Below are positions 1 through 8,127 of a stretch of 64,000 nucleotides of DNA, piece by piece (position 1 is the stretch's first letter; each line of letters starts with the position of its first letter). A model generated the notes under the pieces. It was not told the DNA's origin, did not search any database, and saw only the letters and a list, made by a program, of their open reading frames with translations. The translations under genes and the position numbers were made by a program. Origin of the DNA: an uncultured Prevotella sp. (GTDB lineage Bacteria > Bacteroidota > Bacteroidia > Bacteroidales > Bacteroidaceae); the NCBI GenBank assembly GCA_900771975.1, contig CAAGPV010000072.1, positions 51,956 through 115,955 on the forward strand. The letters run 5' to 3'.

Positions 1-1
1 T

Positions 2-154
2 TCACTTCCTTTAAGCTGGCTTTTCGGTATATATCTCCAAGGAGGCTTAGTGGGCATTTGGTCGGCATTCCCCATCTGTCTTACCACTGCCGGCATCTTA
101 TACTATCTATATTTCCGCAGAGCCCTCCAAAAAATTACGGTTCAACGACTGTAA
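2..154 (+). CDS. MATE family efflux transporter, C-terminal fragment
   Basis: An open frame runs in from the left edge and stops at 152-154, giving about 50 residues. They form a hydrophobic helix pair with GGLVGIWSAFPIC followed by a second helix and a basic tail, which resembles the last helix of MATE (multidrug and toxin extrusion) antiporters such as NorM. MATE pumps export drugs or metabolites through the inner membrane using a Na+ or H+ gradient. Most of the gene lies outside the window, so the family call rests on a short tail. A different polytopic transporter is possible. Confidence 0.55.
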   Translation, partial: SLPLSWLFGIYLQGGLVGIWSAFPICLTTAGILYYLYFRRALQKITVQRL

Positions 155-240
155 ACGTACAGTCGGCAAACAAGCAAACCCGTTCTGTTAAAAACCGTTA
201 ATGTCAGCAGCGCTTACCTATAAATACACAGAAAACCTTT

Positions 241-248
241 TAACTTTG
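241..248 (+). promoter_or_regulatory. Bacteroidetes -7 promoter element for the GLUG protein
   Basis: TAACTTTG fits the Bacteroidetes -7 consensus TAnnTTTG. It lies about 78 bases before the ATG at 326. No clear -33 element is seen at the usual spacing. Confidence 0.5.
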
Positions 249-325
249 CAACGAATTATAAAGATTAGCAGGTCAATAGGTTTATATTAGACGAATAACA
301 TATTCTTTAAAAAAAACAATTGCCA

Positions 326-3300
326 ATGAAAACAATTACACATCACAGTCTGTCACTATTCGTGGCAGGACTTTTGTCTTGTACAACAGCTTTTGCCAGC
401 AACAACAATGGCACTCCCGTAGGAGGGAAGCTTACAAAGTTTGCTGAAAAGCACCAACACAAAGGCCTCGCAATGCCCAACATTTTCCTGTCGGGAAAGA
501 ACAGTAAAGTTTCACCATCTGCTCCTTCAGCAGACAACAATCCCGTTGCCACCATGTCTACTACCGGCAAATGGGGGCTTCTTGAAGGAGAAGACGGAAG
601 CACATGGTATTATACCATCACTTACACAGAAGCAGAAGGTTTCTATACAGGGGCTTCCATCAAAGTGTTCAACGACGTTCACGAACAAGTAGGCACTATC
701 AATGTCAGCGTACCGGAAGGCAAGCGCATCAACGACATCACACCCTTTGGAACAATAACGTCAAAGATGTTTGACAAGAACGACAAGACCAAAGAGCTTA
801 CTGTCAGCCTTCATGCCGTAGGAGATGCATCAAACAACTATCATGGCACCTACTACACCTATGCCTATCAACTGGACGGAACGTTGGTACAAACTTATGT
901 CGGAAGTGGCGTTCTCGTCAACTTTGCTCAAAACGCATGGACAAAATACACCCGTCTGCTGCTGGTCAACGACACCACAGAGGTGCTAACCGATTCGCTC
1001 GATCAATACGGCGACCCAGCAAGCGTTGACTATGAAACCATCACTGTGATGCGACCGGCGTCATGGGGCGAAGACGCTCCGGTAGCAGAGCACACCTTCA
1101 AGTTCGATCTGAACTACACCTATTATTCAGATGGTTCGCCTATCAACATCTTTGAAGTTGACGGAGAGCCCTACTACACTTTAGCCATGTATGCAAAACC
1201 GTTTGTTTCGGGATACGACTTGACCACCTATGAGCCTGTCTATTCGCCAGACAACAGCTATGTCATCCGGTCTTTCGACAAGCGTTACAACTTGGTAGAC
1301 TCTATAGCCATTCCTCTCGACACATTGCCCGACGGCAACATTCGTATGGCGCAGTTCGGTTCTTTCTCGAAGAACAACCTTACAAAGAATTTCTTCACGA
1401 CAGACGGACAGCTCGATTATGTCGTTACCTTCAACGACTATATTATCTCCAAGGATGCCGACTGCTTTACATTCAATGTCTATCACAACGATGGGACACA
1501 CGTAAAAACCATTTGTGACAACGTTTACAACACCTGGTTTGACCTTGCCGACATCAACGGTCAAAGCAGCCAGATGGCATTTATGCAAGAAATCGGCACC
1601 GCCCAACAAGTGCAAATGGTTGATATCCCCTCCTGTGAAAAGAAAACACTCCTGCCGGCAGACATCAATGGCGTGACCATCTCTACCGACTTAAACCGCT
1701 ATCCAAAGGGTAACAGCTATCAATATGTTGTAAAAATGCTCAATGGGATTGAGGACGACAACAACAATACCATAGCACGCTTAGGATGGTACAATCCAGA
1801 CTTGAGCTTCGACCATTACACTTCGTTCAATCTCGGGCCGAACGGAGAGAACTTCCGCATTAACCTTAACGACAATGTTCTCAACCCCTATCTATTTAAT
1901 ACCGACGACAGTTTGGAATATTGCTATATCGCCAAAGTCAAACGCGACGACAGCAACAAGATTGACAACATACTTGTTATTGCCGACCATGAAGGCAACA
2001 CCATCAGAAAGTTTGCTCCCGATGAGACAAAGGGAGCTTTATACAGTGCTTCTGTCTTGACCGATGACGCCGAAAATCCAGAACTGATGGTCATCTATAC
2101 CAATTATGAAACGGGAGCAACCTCATTTGACTTCTACAGTTTGCCCTTCACCAAGTTTACGGCAGGTGGCGATGGTACAGTAGCCAACCCTTACCTGATT
2201 TCAACGGTTGGCGACCTGCTGCAAGTGAGCAAGGCTCCAACTGCCAACTATAAGCTTGCTGCCAACTTGGACATGAGCACCTATGATGGACTTTGGACGC
2301 CTATCAAAAACTTCAGTGGCTATTTGGAAGGCGACAACCACGTCATCAGCAACCTCGACATCAACAGTACAGCATCGGAAGTCGGACTCTTCGGAGCACT
2401 CATACAAGGGGCCAAGATAAGAAATCTTGCTTTTGCAAACCCCACAATCAATGTAAATAGCAACTCCCAATATGTTGGCGTTCTGGCAGGAACTTGCAGT
2501 TCTGACACCATACAGAACATCCACGTATATGACGGACAAATCGTTAACCCCTCGCAAGATGCCTGGGCCACAGTAGGTGGCATCATCGGCCAAGGGGCTT
2601 TATATACTCAAATAGAGTCGTCTTCTTATGACGGTAGCATCAATGTATCTGGCTGTTCGCCTGTCGGTGGCATTGCTGGTGACACACGGTCAAGTTCCAA
2701 TGTTCTCGGTTCTACAGCGAAGGGACAGTTCACAGCAGGAAACAGTCTGGGAGGTATTGTGGGCTCAACTGCTACAGACTCAAAAGTAATAGACTGTTAT
2801 AGCAACACTGTGCTTACGGCACCCAACACTGTCGGTGGAATTGTAGGCGACAACGGCGGTCGTGGCTTGGTAGACAGATGCTATGCTATCGGTGACATCA
2901 CTGCTACAGAAGCTTCGTGGAACGGCATCAGCGCTGGTGGCATAATCGGTTCGTTAGCCTCTGACTGGTCTAACGCTTCCGATACGGTAGTTTCCAACTG
3001 CATAGCTACCGGCAACATCTCGGTACCCACCACAGAACCTGGAGCAGACCCCGACAACACGGCACACCGCATTGTGGGCAGAACCATCGCCAACGAATAC
3101 TACGAGGAAGGTGAGACTCCGATGACAGAAGCCGGTTTGGTCGACAACTACGCTGCCAACAACATCACCGTGGGCGGAAACGTTGTTACATCCTCTGACG
3201 GGAAAAGCACTGAAGGGGCAGACATAGCAATCGATGCACTAACTACAGACTTTTTCGCTTCACTCGGTTATAGCTTTGGCGACACCATAACAAATCCGTG

Positions 3301-3838
3301 GAAAGCAACAGAAGCGATGCCTGTGCTATACTTTGAGCAAACTGCTTTCAACTTGATTTTGGACAAAGAAACGCTGACTCTTCATGTAGGAGAAAGCGCT
3401 CCACTCGTAGCAACAGTCTATGGAACCGACATTGACGATGTTGACGTAAATGCAACAGACAATGACGTCGTCAACATAGAGATGCCTACGCAAGACGCTC
3501 ACCGCCTCGCCATGAACATCATTGCCATGAAAGAAGGCACAAGCACCATTACCCTCTCTTCTGGAAATCTGACAGCAACGTGCGTAGTAACAGTTGTTCC
3601 TGCTGACGCTATCGGTTCAATCAGCACCACAGGCAAAAAGATAAGCATTGAAGCCGGAAACGGATACGTCCATGCCAACGGTGCCAGCCATGTTGCCATA
3701 TTCTCCGCCAACGGACAAGCCGTAGCAAAAGCCAATGGCGAAAACATAAGTGTTGCCTCACTCACCAAGGGCATTTATGTGGTGTTGGCCAAAGACAACA
3801 AGGGGAACACCGCATCAGCAAAGGTCGTTATAAAATAA
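326..3838 (+). CDS. Large secreted GLUG-repeat protein with Ig-like domain and T9SS-type C-terminus
   Basis: An exported protein of 1170 residues. I chose the ATG at 326 over an in-frame TTG at 320 because it starts a clean signal peptide (MKTITHHSLSLFVAGLL, cleavage near AFA-SNN). The first 600 residues are beta-rich and unrecognised. From about residue 620 to 950 there are GLUG-type repeats (recurring GGIVG and GGIIG turns with DCY, RCY or NCI), as in bacterial adhesins. A Big_2-like Ig domain (LTLHVGESAPLVATV) follows at about 1010-1090. The last 70 residues end in a GIYVVLAKDNKG...KVVIK tail like type IX secretion sorting domains. A surface adhesin or matrix protein is the likely role, but the ligand is unknown. 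A terminator follows, so it is probably monocistronic. Confidence 0.75.
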   Translation: MKTITHHSLSLFVAGLLSCTTAFASNNNGTPVGGKLTKFAEKHQHKGLAMPNIFLSGKNSKVSPSAPSADNNPVATMSTTGKWGLLEGEDGSTWYYTITYTEAEGFYTGASIKVFNDVHEQVGTINVSVPEGKRINDITPFGTITSKMFDKNDKTKELTVSLHAVGDASNNYHGTYYTYAYQLDGTLVQTYVGSGVLVNFAQNAWTKYTRLLLVNDTTEVLTDSLDQYGDPASVDYETITVMRPASWGEDAPVAEHTFKFDLNYTYYSDGSPINIFEVDGEPYYTLAMYAKPFVSGYDLTTYEPVYSPDNSYVIRSFDKRYNLVDSIAIPLDTLPDGNIRMAQFGSFSKNNLTKNFFTTDGQLDYVVTFNDYIISKDADCFTFNVYHNDGTHVKTICDNVYNTWFDLADINGQSSQMAFMQEIGTAQQVQMVDIPSCEKKTLLPADINGVTISTDLNRYPKGNSYQYVVKMLNGIEDDNNNTIARLGWYNPDLSFDHYTSFNLGPNGENFRINLNDNVLNPYLFNTDDSLEYCYIAKVKRDDSNKIDNILVIADHEGNTIRKFAPDETKGALYSASVLTDDAENPELMVIYTNYETGATSFDFYSLPFTKFTAGGDGTVANPYLISTVGDLLQVSKAPTANYKLAANLDMSTYDGLWTPIKNFSGYLEGDNHVISNLDINSTASEVGLFGALIQGAKIRNLAFANPTINVNSNSQYVGVLAGTCSSDTIQNIHVYDGQIVNPSQDAWATVGGIIGQGALYTQIESSSYDGSINVSGCSPVGGIAGDTRSSSNVLGSTAKGQFTAGNSLGGIVGSTATDSKVIDCYSNTVLTAPNTVGGIVGDNGGRGLVDRCYAIGDITATEASWNGISAGGIIGSLASDWSNASDTVVSNCIATGNISVPTTEPGADPDNTAHRIVGRTIANEYYEEGETPMTEAGLVDNYAANNITVGGNVVTSSDGKSTEGADIAIDALTTDFFASLGYSFGDTITNPWKATEAMPVLYFEQTAFNLILDKETLTLHVGESAPLVATVYGTDIDDVDVNATDNDVVNIEMPTQDAHRLAMNIIAMKEGTSTITLSSGNLTATCVVTVVPADAIGSISTTGKKISIEAGNGYVHANGASHVAIFSANGQAVAKANGENISVASLTKGIYVVLAKDNKGNTASAKVVIK

Positions 3839-3888
3839 CCAACTAACAAGTTAGACCTTAGGAACAACAACATTCAGTAATTAACAAG

Positions 3889-3942
3889 AAAGAGTCAAGA
3901 GAAACGACAATACATACACTTGTTGCCATCTTGGCTCTTTTT
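3889..3942 (+). terminator. Rho-independent terminator after the GLUG protein
   Basis: The 12-base arms AAAGAGTCAAGA (3889-3900) and TCTTGGCTCTTT (3929-3940) pair with one G-T wobble and run into a T tract. They sit 50 bases after the stop codon. Confidence 0.75.
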
Positions 3943-3979
3943 AAATTTTTAAACATAAAACTTAATTACTAAATTCTTA

Positions 3980-6685
3980 ATGATACTCAAGAAAATACTC
4001 ATTATAGCCCTTTCTGCTCTTTTCCTTCCACTTGCCGTCAAAGCCATACCGGCCTACCCCAACCCCATGAAAGTGGTTCAGGCAGACGGAACGACATTAA
4101 CGGTATTGCTACGAGGCGATGAGCACGGAAGCATGACTTTCACTACAGATGGGATTCCTCTGTTCTACAACGGGCAAACAGCCAACTATGAATATGCGAC
4201 ATTGCAGGCTGGAAAGGTTGCAGGTAGTGGCATTGTCGCTCATTCCAAAGAGAAACGCACGACCAACGAAACAAACTATATCGGAAGAATGAACATTGAT
4301 GCCATCTGCAAGGTAGCAATAGCAGAAAGAACAGGCAACCTACAGAAACGAAAAGCGGCACAACGTGTACTGATCAATAACTTTCCACATATTGGAGAAC
4401 AACACTCGTTGGTGATACTCATTGAATTTAAAAACCAAAAATTCTCGGTGGTAGGCGATGATCCGCTATCTTTCTACACCAACGAACTTAATCAAGAGGG
4501 ATTTACACACGACAATGGAGCTTCGGGAAGCGTACGCGACTTTTACATCAAGAACTCCAACGGAGCATTCAAGCCCACTTTTGATGTGGTGGGGCCAGTC
4601 ACCGTCGATCACAACTATTCCTACTATGGAGAACAAAACGGAATGGCATACGGCAGTCCAAATGCAGCATCGCTCCTCATTGAGGCCTGTGAGAAACTGG
4701 ACAGTACGGTCGACTTTTCACAATACGACCACGACGGAGACGGCTATGTCGACAACATCTACTTCTATTATGCAGGATACGGCTATGCCGATAGCCAACG
4801 TGCCAATACCATTTGGCCCCACGCCTTTAACGTGCAAGGCTTCGGGCTTTCCTATGAAACAAATGACGGGGTGGAAATAGGCAGCTACACCTGTAGCAAC
4901 GAGATAAACGGACAAAAACCATCCTACCCTTCCGGCATTGGAACTTTCGTACATGAATTCGGGCATTGCTTAGGGTTGGCAGACCACTATGACGTCAATT
5001 ACGGGGCAAGCTCTTTCGATCCGCACTCTTGGGACACCATGGCATCAGGATCGTACAACAACAACAGCAATACTCCTCCTCTGTTTTCTGGTTTTGAACG
5101 TGCAGAGTTGGGGTGGCTCGACTATACCACACTAACATCCAACACGGACACCGTAACAACGCTTTCCACGCTTGGAGATTCCAACAAAGCCTATATCGTT
5201 CGTGTTCCAAACAATGAAAACGAATATTTCATCCTTGAAAACCGTCAACAAGAAGGGTGGGACAAATACTTACCTGGCCACGGAATGCTGGTGTGGCACA
5301 TAGATATGGACGAATACGCATGGTATAGCAACCAGGTAAACACAGACGCCAACCACCAACGCGTGGATATAGTGGAAGCTGATGGCAAAGCCACCAGTCA
5401 CACTCTTTCTGGCGATCCATTCCCCGGCACGAGCAATGTAAAGCAATTTTCCTTCAAAGCCTGGAATGGAAACAAACTCTTTGGTTTTAATGATGTTGCA
5501 GAAGACAACGGCACCATCACTTTCTTGCTGGATAGTGCTGGCATTAACATTCCAGCACCAGATAGCATTATAATAAAAGAGGTGGCAGATAGCAGTTTCA
5601 CCATGGAATGGAGCCCTGTTAAAAACGCCAACTACTATCTTGTTAGCCTATCAAAAAAAGGCGACAACGGCCAACTGACGACACTGACAGACTACAACAA
5701 GAAACGCATTGAGGGGGCAACAAGCCTGCAAGTAGTTGGGCTGGAGCCAGAAACTAACTATCATATTAGCGTAAAAGCCGGTGTTGGATCGTTCAACTCT
5801 GAAGAAACAACGGCAGACTTGACGACAACCGCTACCCCCTTCAGTAAAATGTACGTAAACGGACTGGCCGCCACAGAGATAACAGACAATAGTTTTTATG
5901 CCTCGTGGAATGCACTTGACGGTGCCCAGACCTATAGAGTATCGTTGTTCGGACGAAGTTTCTCTACAGACACCATCCAGAACGGGTATGACTTCAGCAG
6001 TCGTTCTGCCGGCTTCCCCACAGGCTGGAAAACAAATAGCAGTACCTACCAAAGCACTGAAGGCTATTATGGAGAAACGGCTCCCGCACTACGCTTCTCA
6101 AGCAATGGGGGCTACCTGCGCATTGCATACCCTAACAACAAAATCTCGCACCTGGACTTTTGGTGTAGAGCATACCCCGGAGGAGACGGATCAAAGGTAG
6201 TGATAGAATGCTACAAAGACGGAGAATGGAGCGAAACGACAATATTTGACGCTCCTAAAAGCGGTACAAAAGAATCGTTGGACTTTGACCTGTGCGACAG
6301 TGTACGCATCAGTTTTCAGCGGGTGAAAGGCTATTTGGTTATCGATGACGTCTTTGCCGGCTGTCACAACTTGGTGCACACCCCAGTTGCTGCCTACAAC
6401 GATTTGGACACCAACAAGAAGTTAAACTATCTGTTCACAGGATTGGAGCCCAACACCACCTATGGACTCATCGTCAGGGCAGAAGAAAACGGCATAAAGA
6501 GCTACCCTTCCAAAGAGTTGGTGGTAACCACGGCCAGTGCTACCAGCATACGACAAAACACTGTAACAGACGAATCCACTCTCTTGTATAACATTTCCGG
6601 GCAACGCATTGAAGGCCTTCAAAACCAAAAAGGCATCTATATAAGCAGGAAAAATGGGAAATACATTAAAACTGCAATTCGGTAA
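3980..6685 (+). CDS. Secreted M6 family zinc metalloprotease with Fn3 and adhesin-like modules
   Basis: A 901-residue exported protease with a signal peptide (ILIIALSALFLPLAVKA). The zinc motif HEFGHCLGLADHYD begins at His325, and the substrate-binding region follows (WDTMASGSYN). This matches the M6 immune inhibitor A family of secreted metalloendopeptidases. Downstream lie two fibronectin type III-like modules (about 530-620 and 625-665, interrupted), then a jelly-roll insert (about 670-800) resembling choice-of-anchor or cleaved-adhesin domains. The C-terminus has YNISGQRIEGL...KGIYISRKNG, a type IX secretion-type sorting tail. It probably degrades host or dietary protein outside the cell. 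It follows the GLUG protein in the same direction but past a terminator, so it is likely transcribed separately. Confidence 0.9.
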   Translation: MILKKILIIALSALFLPLAVKAIPAYPNPMKVVQADGTTLTVLLRGDEHGSMTFTTDGIPLFYNGQTANYEYATLQAGKVAGSGIVAHSKEKRTTNETNYIGRMNIDAICKVAIAERTGNLQKRKAAQRVLINNFPHIGEQHSLVILIEFKNQKFSVVGDDPLSFYTNELNQEGFTHDNGASGSVRDFYIKNSNGAFKPTFDVVGPVTVDHNYSYYGEQNGMAYGSPNAASLLIEACEKLDSTVDFSQYDHDGDGYVDNIYFYYAGYGYADSQRANTIWPHAFNVQGFGLSYETNDGVEIGSYTCSNEINGQKPSYPSGIGTFVHEFGHCLGLADHYDVNYGASSFDPHSWDTMASGSYNNNSNTPPLFSGFERAELGWLDYTTLTSNTDTVTTLSTLGDSNKAYIVRVPNNENEYFILENRQQEGWDKYLPGHGMLVWHIDMDEYAWYSNQVNTDANHQRVDIVEADGKATSHTLSGDPFPGTSNVKQFSFKAWNGNKLFGFNDVAEDNGTITFLLDSAGINIPAPDSIIIKEVADSSFTMEWSPVKNANYYLVSLSKKGDNGQLTTLTDYNKKRIEGATSLQVVGLEPETNYHISVKAGVGSFNSEETTADLTTTATPFSKMYVNGLAATEITDNSFYASWNALDGAQTYRVSLFGRSFSTDTIQNGYDFSSRSAGFPTGWKTNSSTYQSTEGYYGETAPALRFSSNGGYLRIAYPNNKISHLDFWCRAYPGGDGSKVVIECYKDGEWSETTIFDAPKSGTKESLDFDLCDSVRISFQRVKGYLVIDDVFAGCHNLVHTPVAAYNDLDTNKKLNYLFTGLEPNTTYGLIVRAEENGIKSYPSKELVVTTASATSIRQNTVTDESTLLYNISGQRIEGLQNQKGIYISRKNGKYIKTAIR

Positions 6686-6690
6686 AAACA

Positions 6691-6732
6691 CTAAAAAAAG
6701 CTCCTTTCTTGTTTTGAAAGGAGCTTTTTTAG
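6691..6732. terminator. Bidirectional terminator between convergent genes
   Basis: CTAAAAAAAGCTCCTTTC and GAAAGGAGCTTTTTTAG form a near-perfect stem with A and T tracts on both sides. It sits 5 bases after the protease stop and 1 base after the stop of the minus-strand lipoprotein, so it can serve both. Confidence 0.9.
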
Positions 6733-6733
6733 T

Positions 6734-7912
6734 TTATAAGAGTTTTTGAATTTCGGCTTCCAAGTTATCAACTTGGACATCGCGTTTCTGCAGAACATTA
6801 TTTTTGTCTATTAAGAAATAGGTAGGAATATTCTGCACATTATAGAGTTTTAATACGGAAGATTCTACCCCCTGTGGATCCCAAACGCTAATCCAAGGCA
6901 GACTCTCGGTCTGTTGTAACCAAAAATGCTGGTTGGTATCATAAGAAATTTGATAGATTTCAAAGCCCTTGTCGTGATACTTATTATAGAGTTCCCGTAA
7001 AGCCATGATGCGCTTGGTAGACTCGGCACCCACTCCAAAAACATGGAAATCGAGCATCACCACTTTCCCCTTGAGGTCGGTAAGACGGCGCAAATGGCCA
7101 TTGCGGTCATTCAAAGCAATCTCCAAAACACCCGTTGTAGAAACCTTTGAAGAATCTACCATAATGGCTTTATTCTGGTTAGCAACGATACGTTCGTTGT
7201 TCATTCCCCGAATGGCAATATTGTGGAGGTTCTTTCCACGCTCGGAATTGGGGTAATAAGTATCCCAACTGGTAGCTACCGCCCCAAAGACTTTCACATC
7301 CTTCGGGTCAATAGAGGGATCGAAAATCATTCTGCTCACGCCGTTAACAGTGATATATTGAAACAAGGCAAAATAAGCATAAGCCTTCATAGGCTCTTTA
7401 AAAATGTAATTGAGTTCCACGTCACGCTTGTAGTTGTTGAGCATACGGTCGGCAGAAGCCTGTAAAGAATCTCCTGTCAAAGCACTTCCTGCAAGTTGCT
7501 GCAAATCGTTTTGCAACTTAATTTGTTTTAGTGCCAACTCTTTTATCTTCTCATTTTCATAAGAGCCCTTTACATCGTAGTTGACAGCCATTGCCGGATA
7601 GGTCGCCTTAACGTCAACAGTTTCGGTAGAATCAATGGCAATATTGATGATTTGTCCGTTTATGCGCAAACGATAGAACTCAGGATTATCTACTCGGTCA
7701 CCGCTAAACGAAAAGTTTCCACTGTCATCCAACTTGACAGAGTCGATGGTACTAATGCCATCCAAGCCGTTATGTTCAAAATAAAGAACAGAGTCTTTGG
7801 CATGAGAAACCTCACCAACAATATGGAATTGTTGTTTGCCACAAGCCGAGAAACAAAGCGTTGTCACAACCATTGCAACAAGTATTGTTACTGCAGAAAA
7901 AGTCTTTTTCAT
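6734..7912 (-). CDS. Thioredoxin-fold lipoprotein with DUF4369 domain, lacking the CxxC motif
   Basis: A 392-residue envelope lipoprotein. The lipobox ends at Cys24 (LCFSAC). A DUF4369-type beta domain spans about 28-125, a helical linker about 130-240, and a TlpA/thioredoxin-like domain about 255-392 (GKVVMLDFHVFG, then GFEIYQISYD and the cis-Pro segment NIPTYFLID). TlpA-like proteins normally reduce disulfides in the periplasm through a WCxxC pair. Here that place reads VFGVGAEST and has no cysteine, so redox activity is unlikely. A binding or scaffold role is my inference. It has its own promoter at 7938-7945 and shares the terminator downstream. Confidence 0.85.
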   Translation of the reverse strand: MKKTFSAVTILVAMVVTTLCFSACGKQQFHIVGEVSHAKDSVLYFEHNGLDGISTIDSVKLDDSGNFSFSGDRVDNPEFYRLRINGQIINIAIDSTETVDVKATYPAMAVNYDVKGSYENEKIKELALKQIKLQNDLQQLAGSALTGDSLQASADRMLNNYKRDVELNYIFKEPMKAYAYFALFQYITVNGVSRMIFDPSIDPKDVKVFGAVATSWDTYYPNSERGKNLHNIAIRGMNNERIVANQNKAIMVDSSKVSTTGVLEIALNDRNGHLRRLTDLKGKVVMLDFHVFGVGAESTKRIMALRELYNKYHDKGFEIYQISYDTNQHFWLQQTESLPWISVWDPQGVESSVLKLYNVQNIPTYFLIDKNNVLQKRDVQVDNLEAEIQKLL

Positions 7913-7937
7913 CTTGTTTTCAGTTATTTTTTAGACA

Positions 7938-7969
7938 CAAAAGTAGTGTAATTCACCCAATTGGCAAAA
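7938..7969 (-). promoter_or_regulatory. Promoter of the thioredoxin-fold lipoprotein gene
   Basis: On the minus strand, TACTTTTG (7938-7945) matches TAnnTTTG, and TTTTG (7965-7969) lies 19 bases upstream as a -33 element. The start codon follows about 25 bases downstream. Confidence 0.65.
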
Positions 7970-8017
7970 TTTTAACAACATATTCAATCATAAAAATTTG
8001 AAATTAATCGGAGCTAC

Positions 8018-8050
8018 TTTCGTTTATATCACTGTTTTTCAGTAAATTTG
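8018..8050 (+). promoter_or_regulatory. Promoter of pnp
   Basis: TAAATTTG (8043-8050) fits TAnnTTTG, and TTTCG (8018-8022) sits 20 bases upstream as a weak -33 element. It predicts a leader of about 70 bases. Confidence 0.6.
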
Positions 8051-8062
8051 CATGATTTTTGA

Positions 8063-8087
8063 ACCGTGCCCTATAGGTGGGCTCGGT
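8063..8087 (+). promoter_or_regulatory. Hairpin in the pnp leader
   Basis: ACCG-T-GCCC (8063-8071) pairs with GGGC-T-CGGT (8079-8087), giving eight base pairs with one T-T mismatch and a 7-base loop. It would fold near the 5' end of the pnp transcript. In E. coli a leader stem in pnp mRNA is the target of RNase III and PNPase autoregulation. A similar role here is inference. Confidence 0.5.
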
Positions 8088-8127
8088 CTTAGATGTTAGT
8101 CAAAACAATAAGTATTTTTAATTTTCG

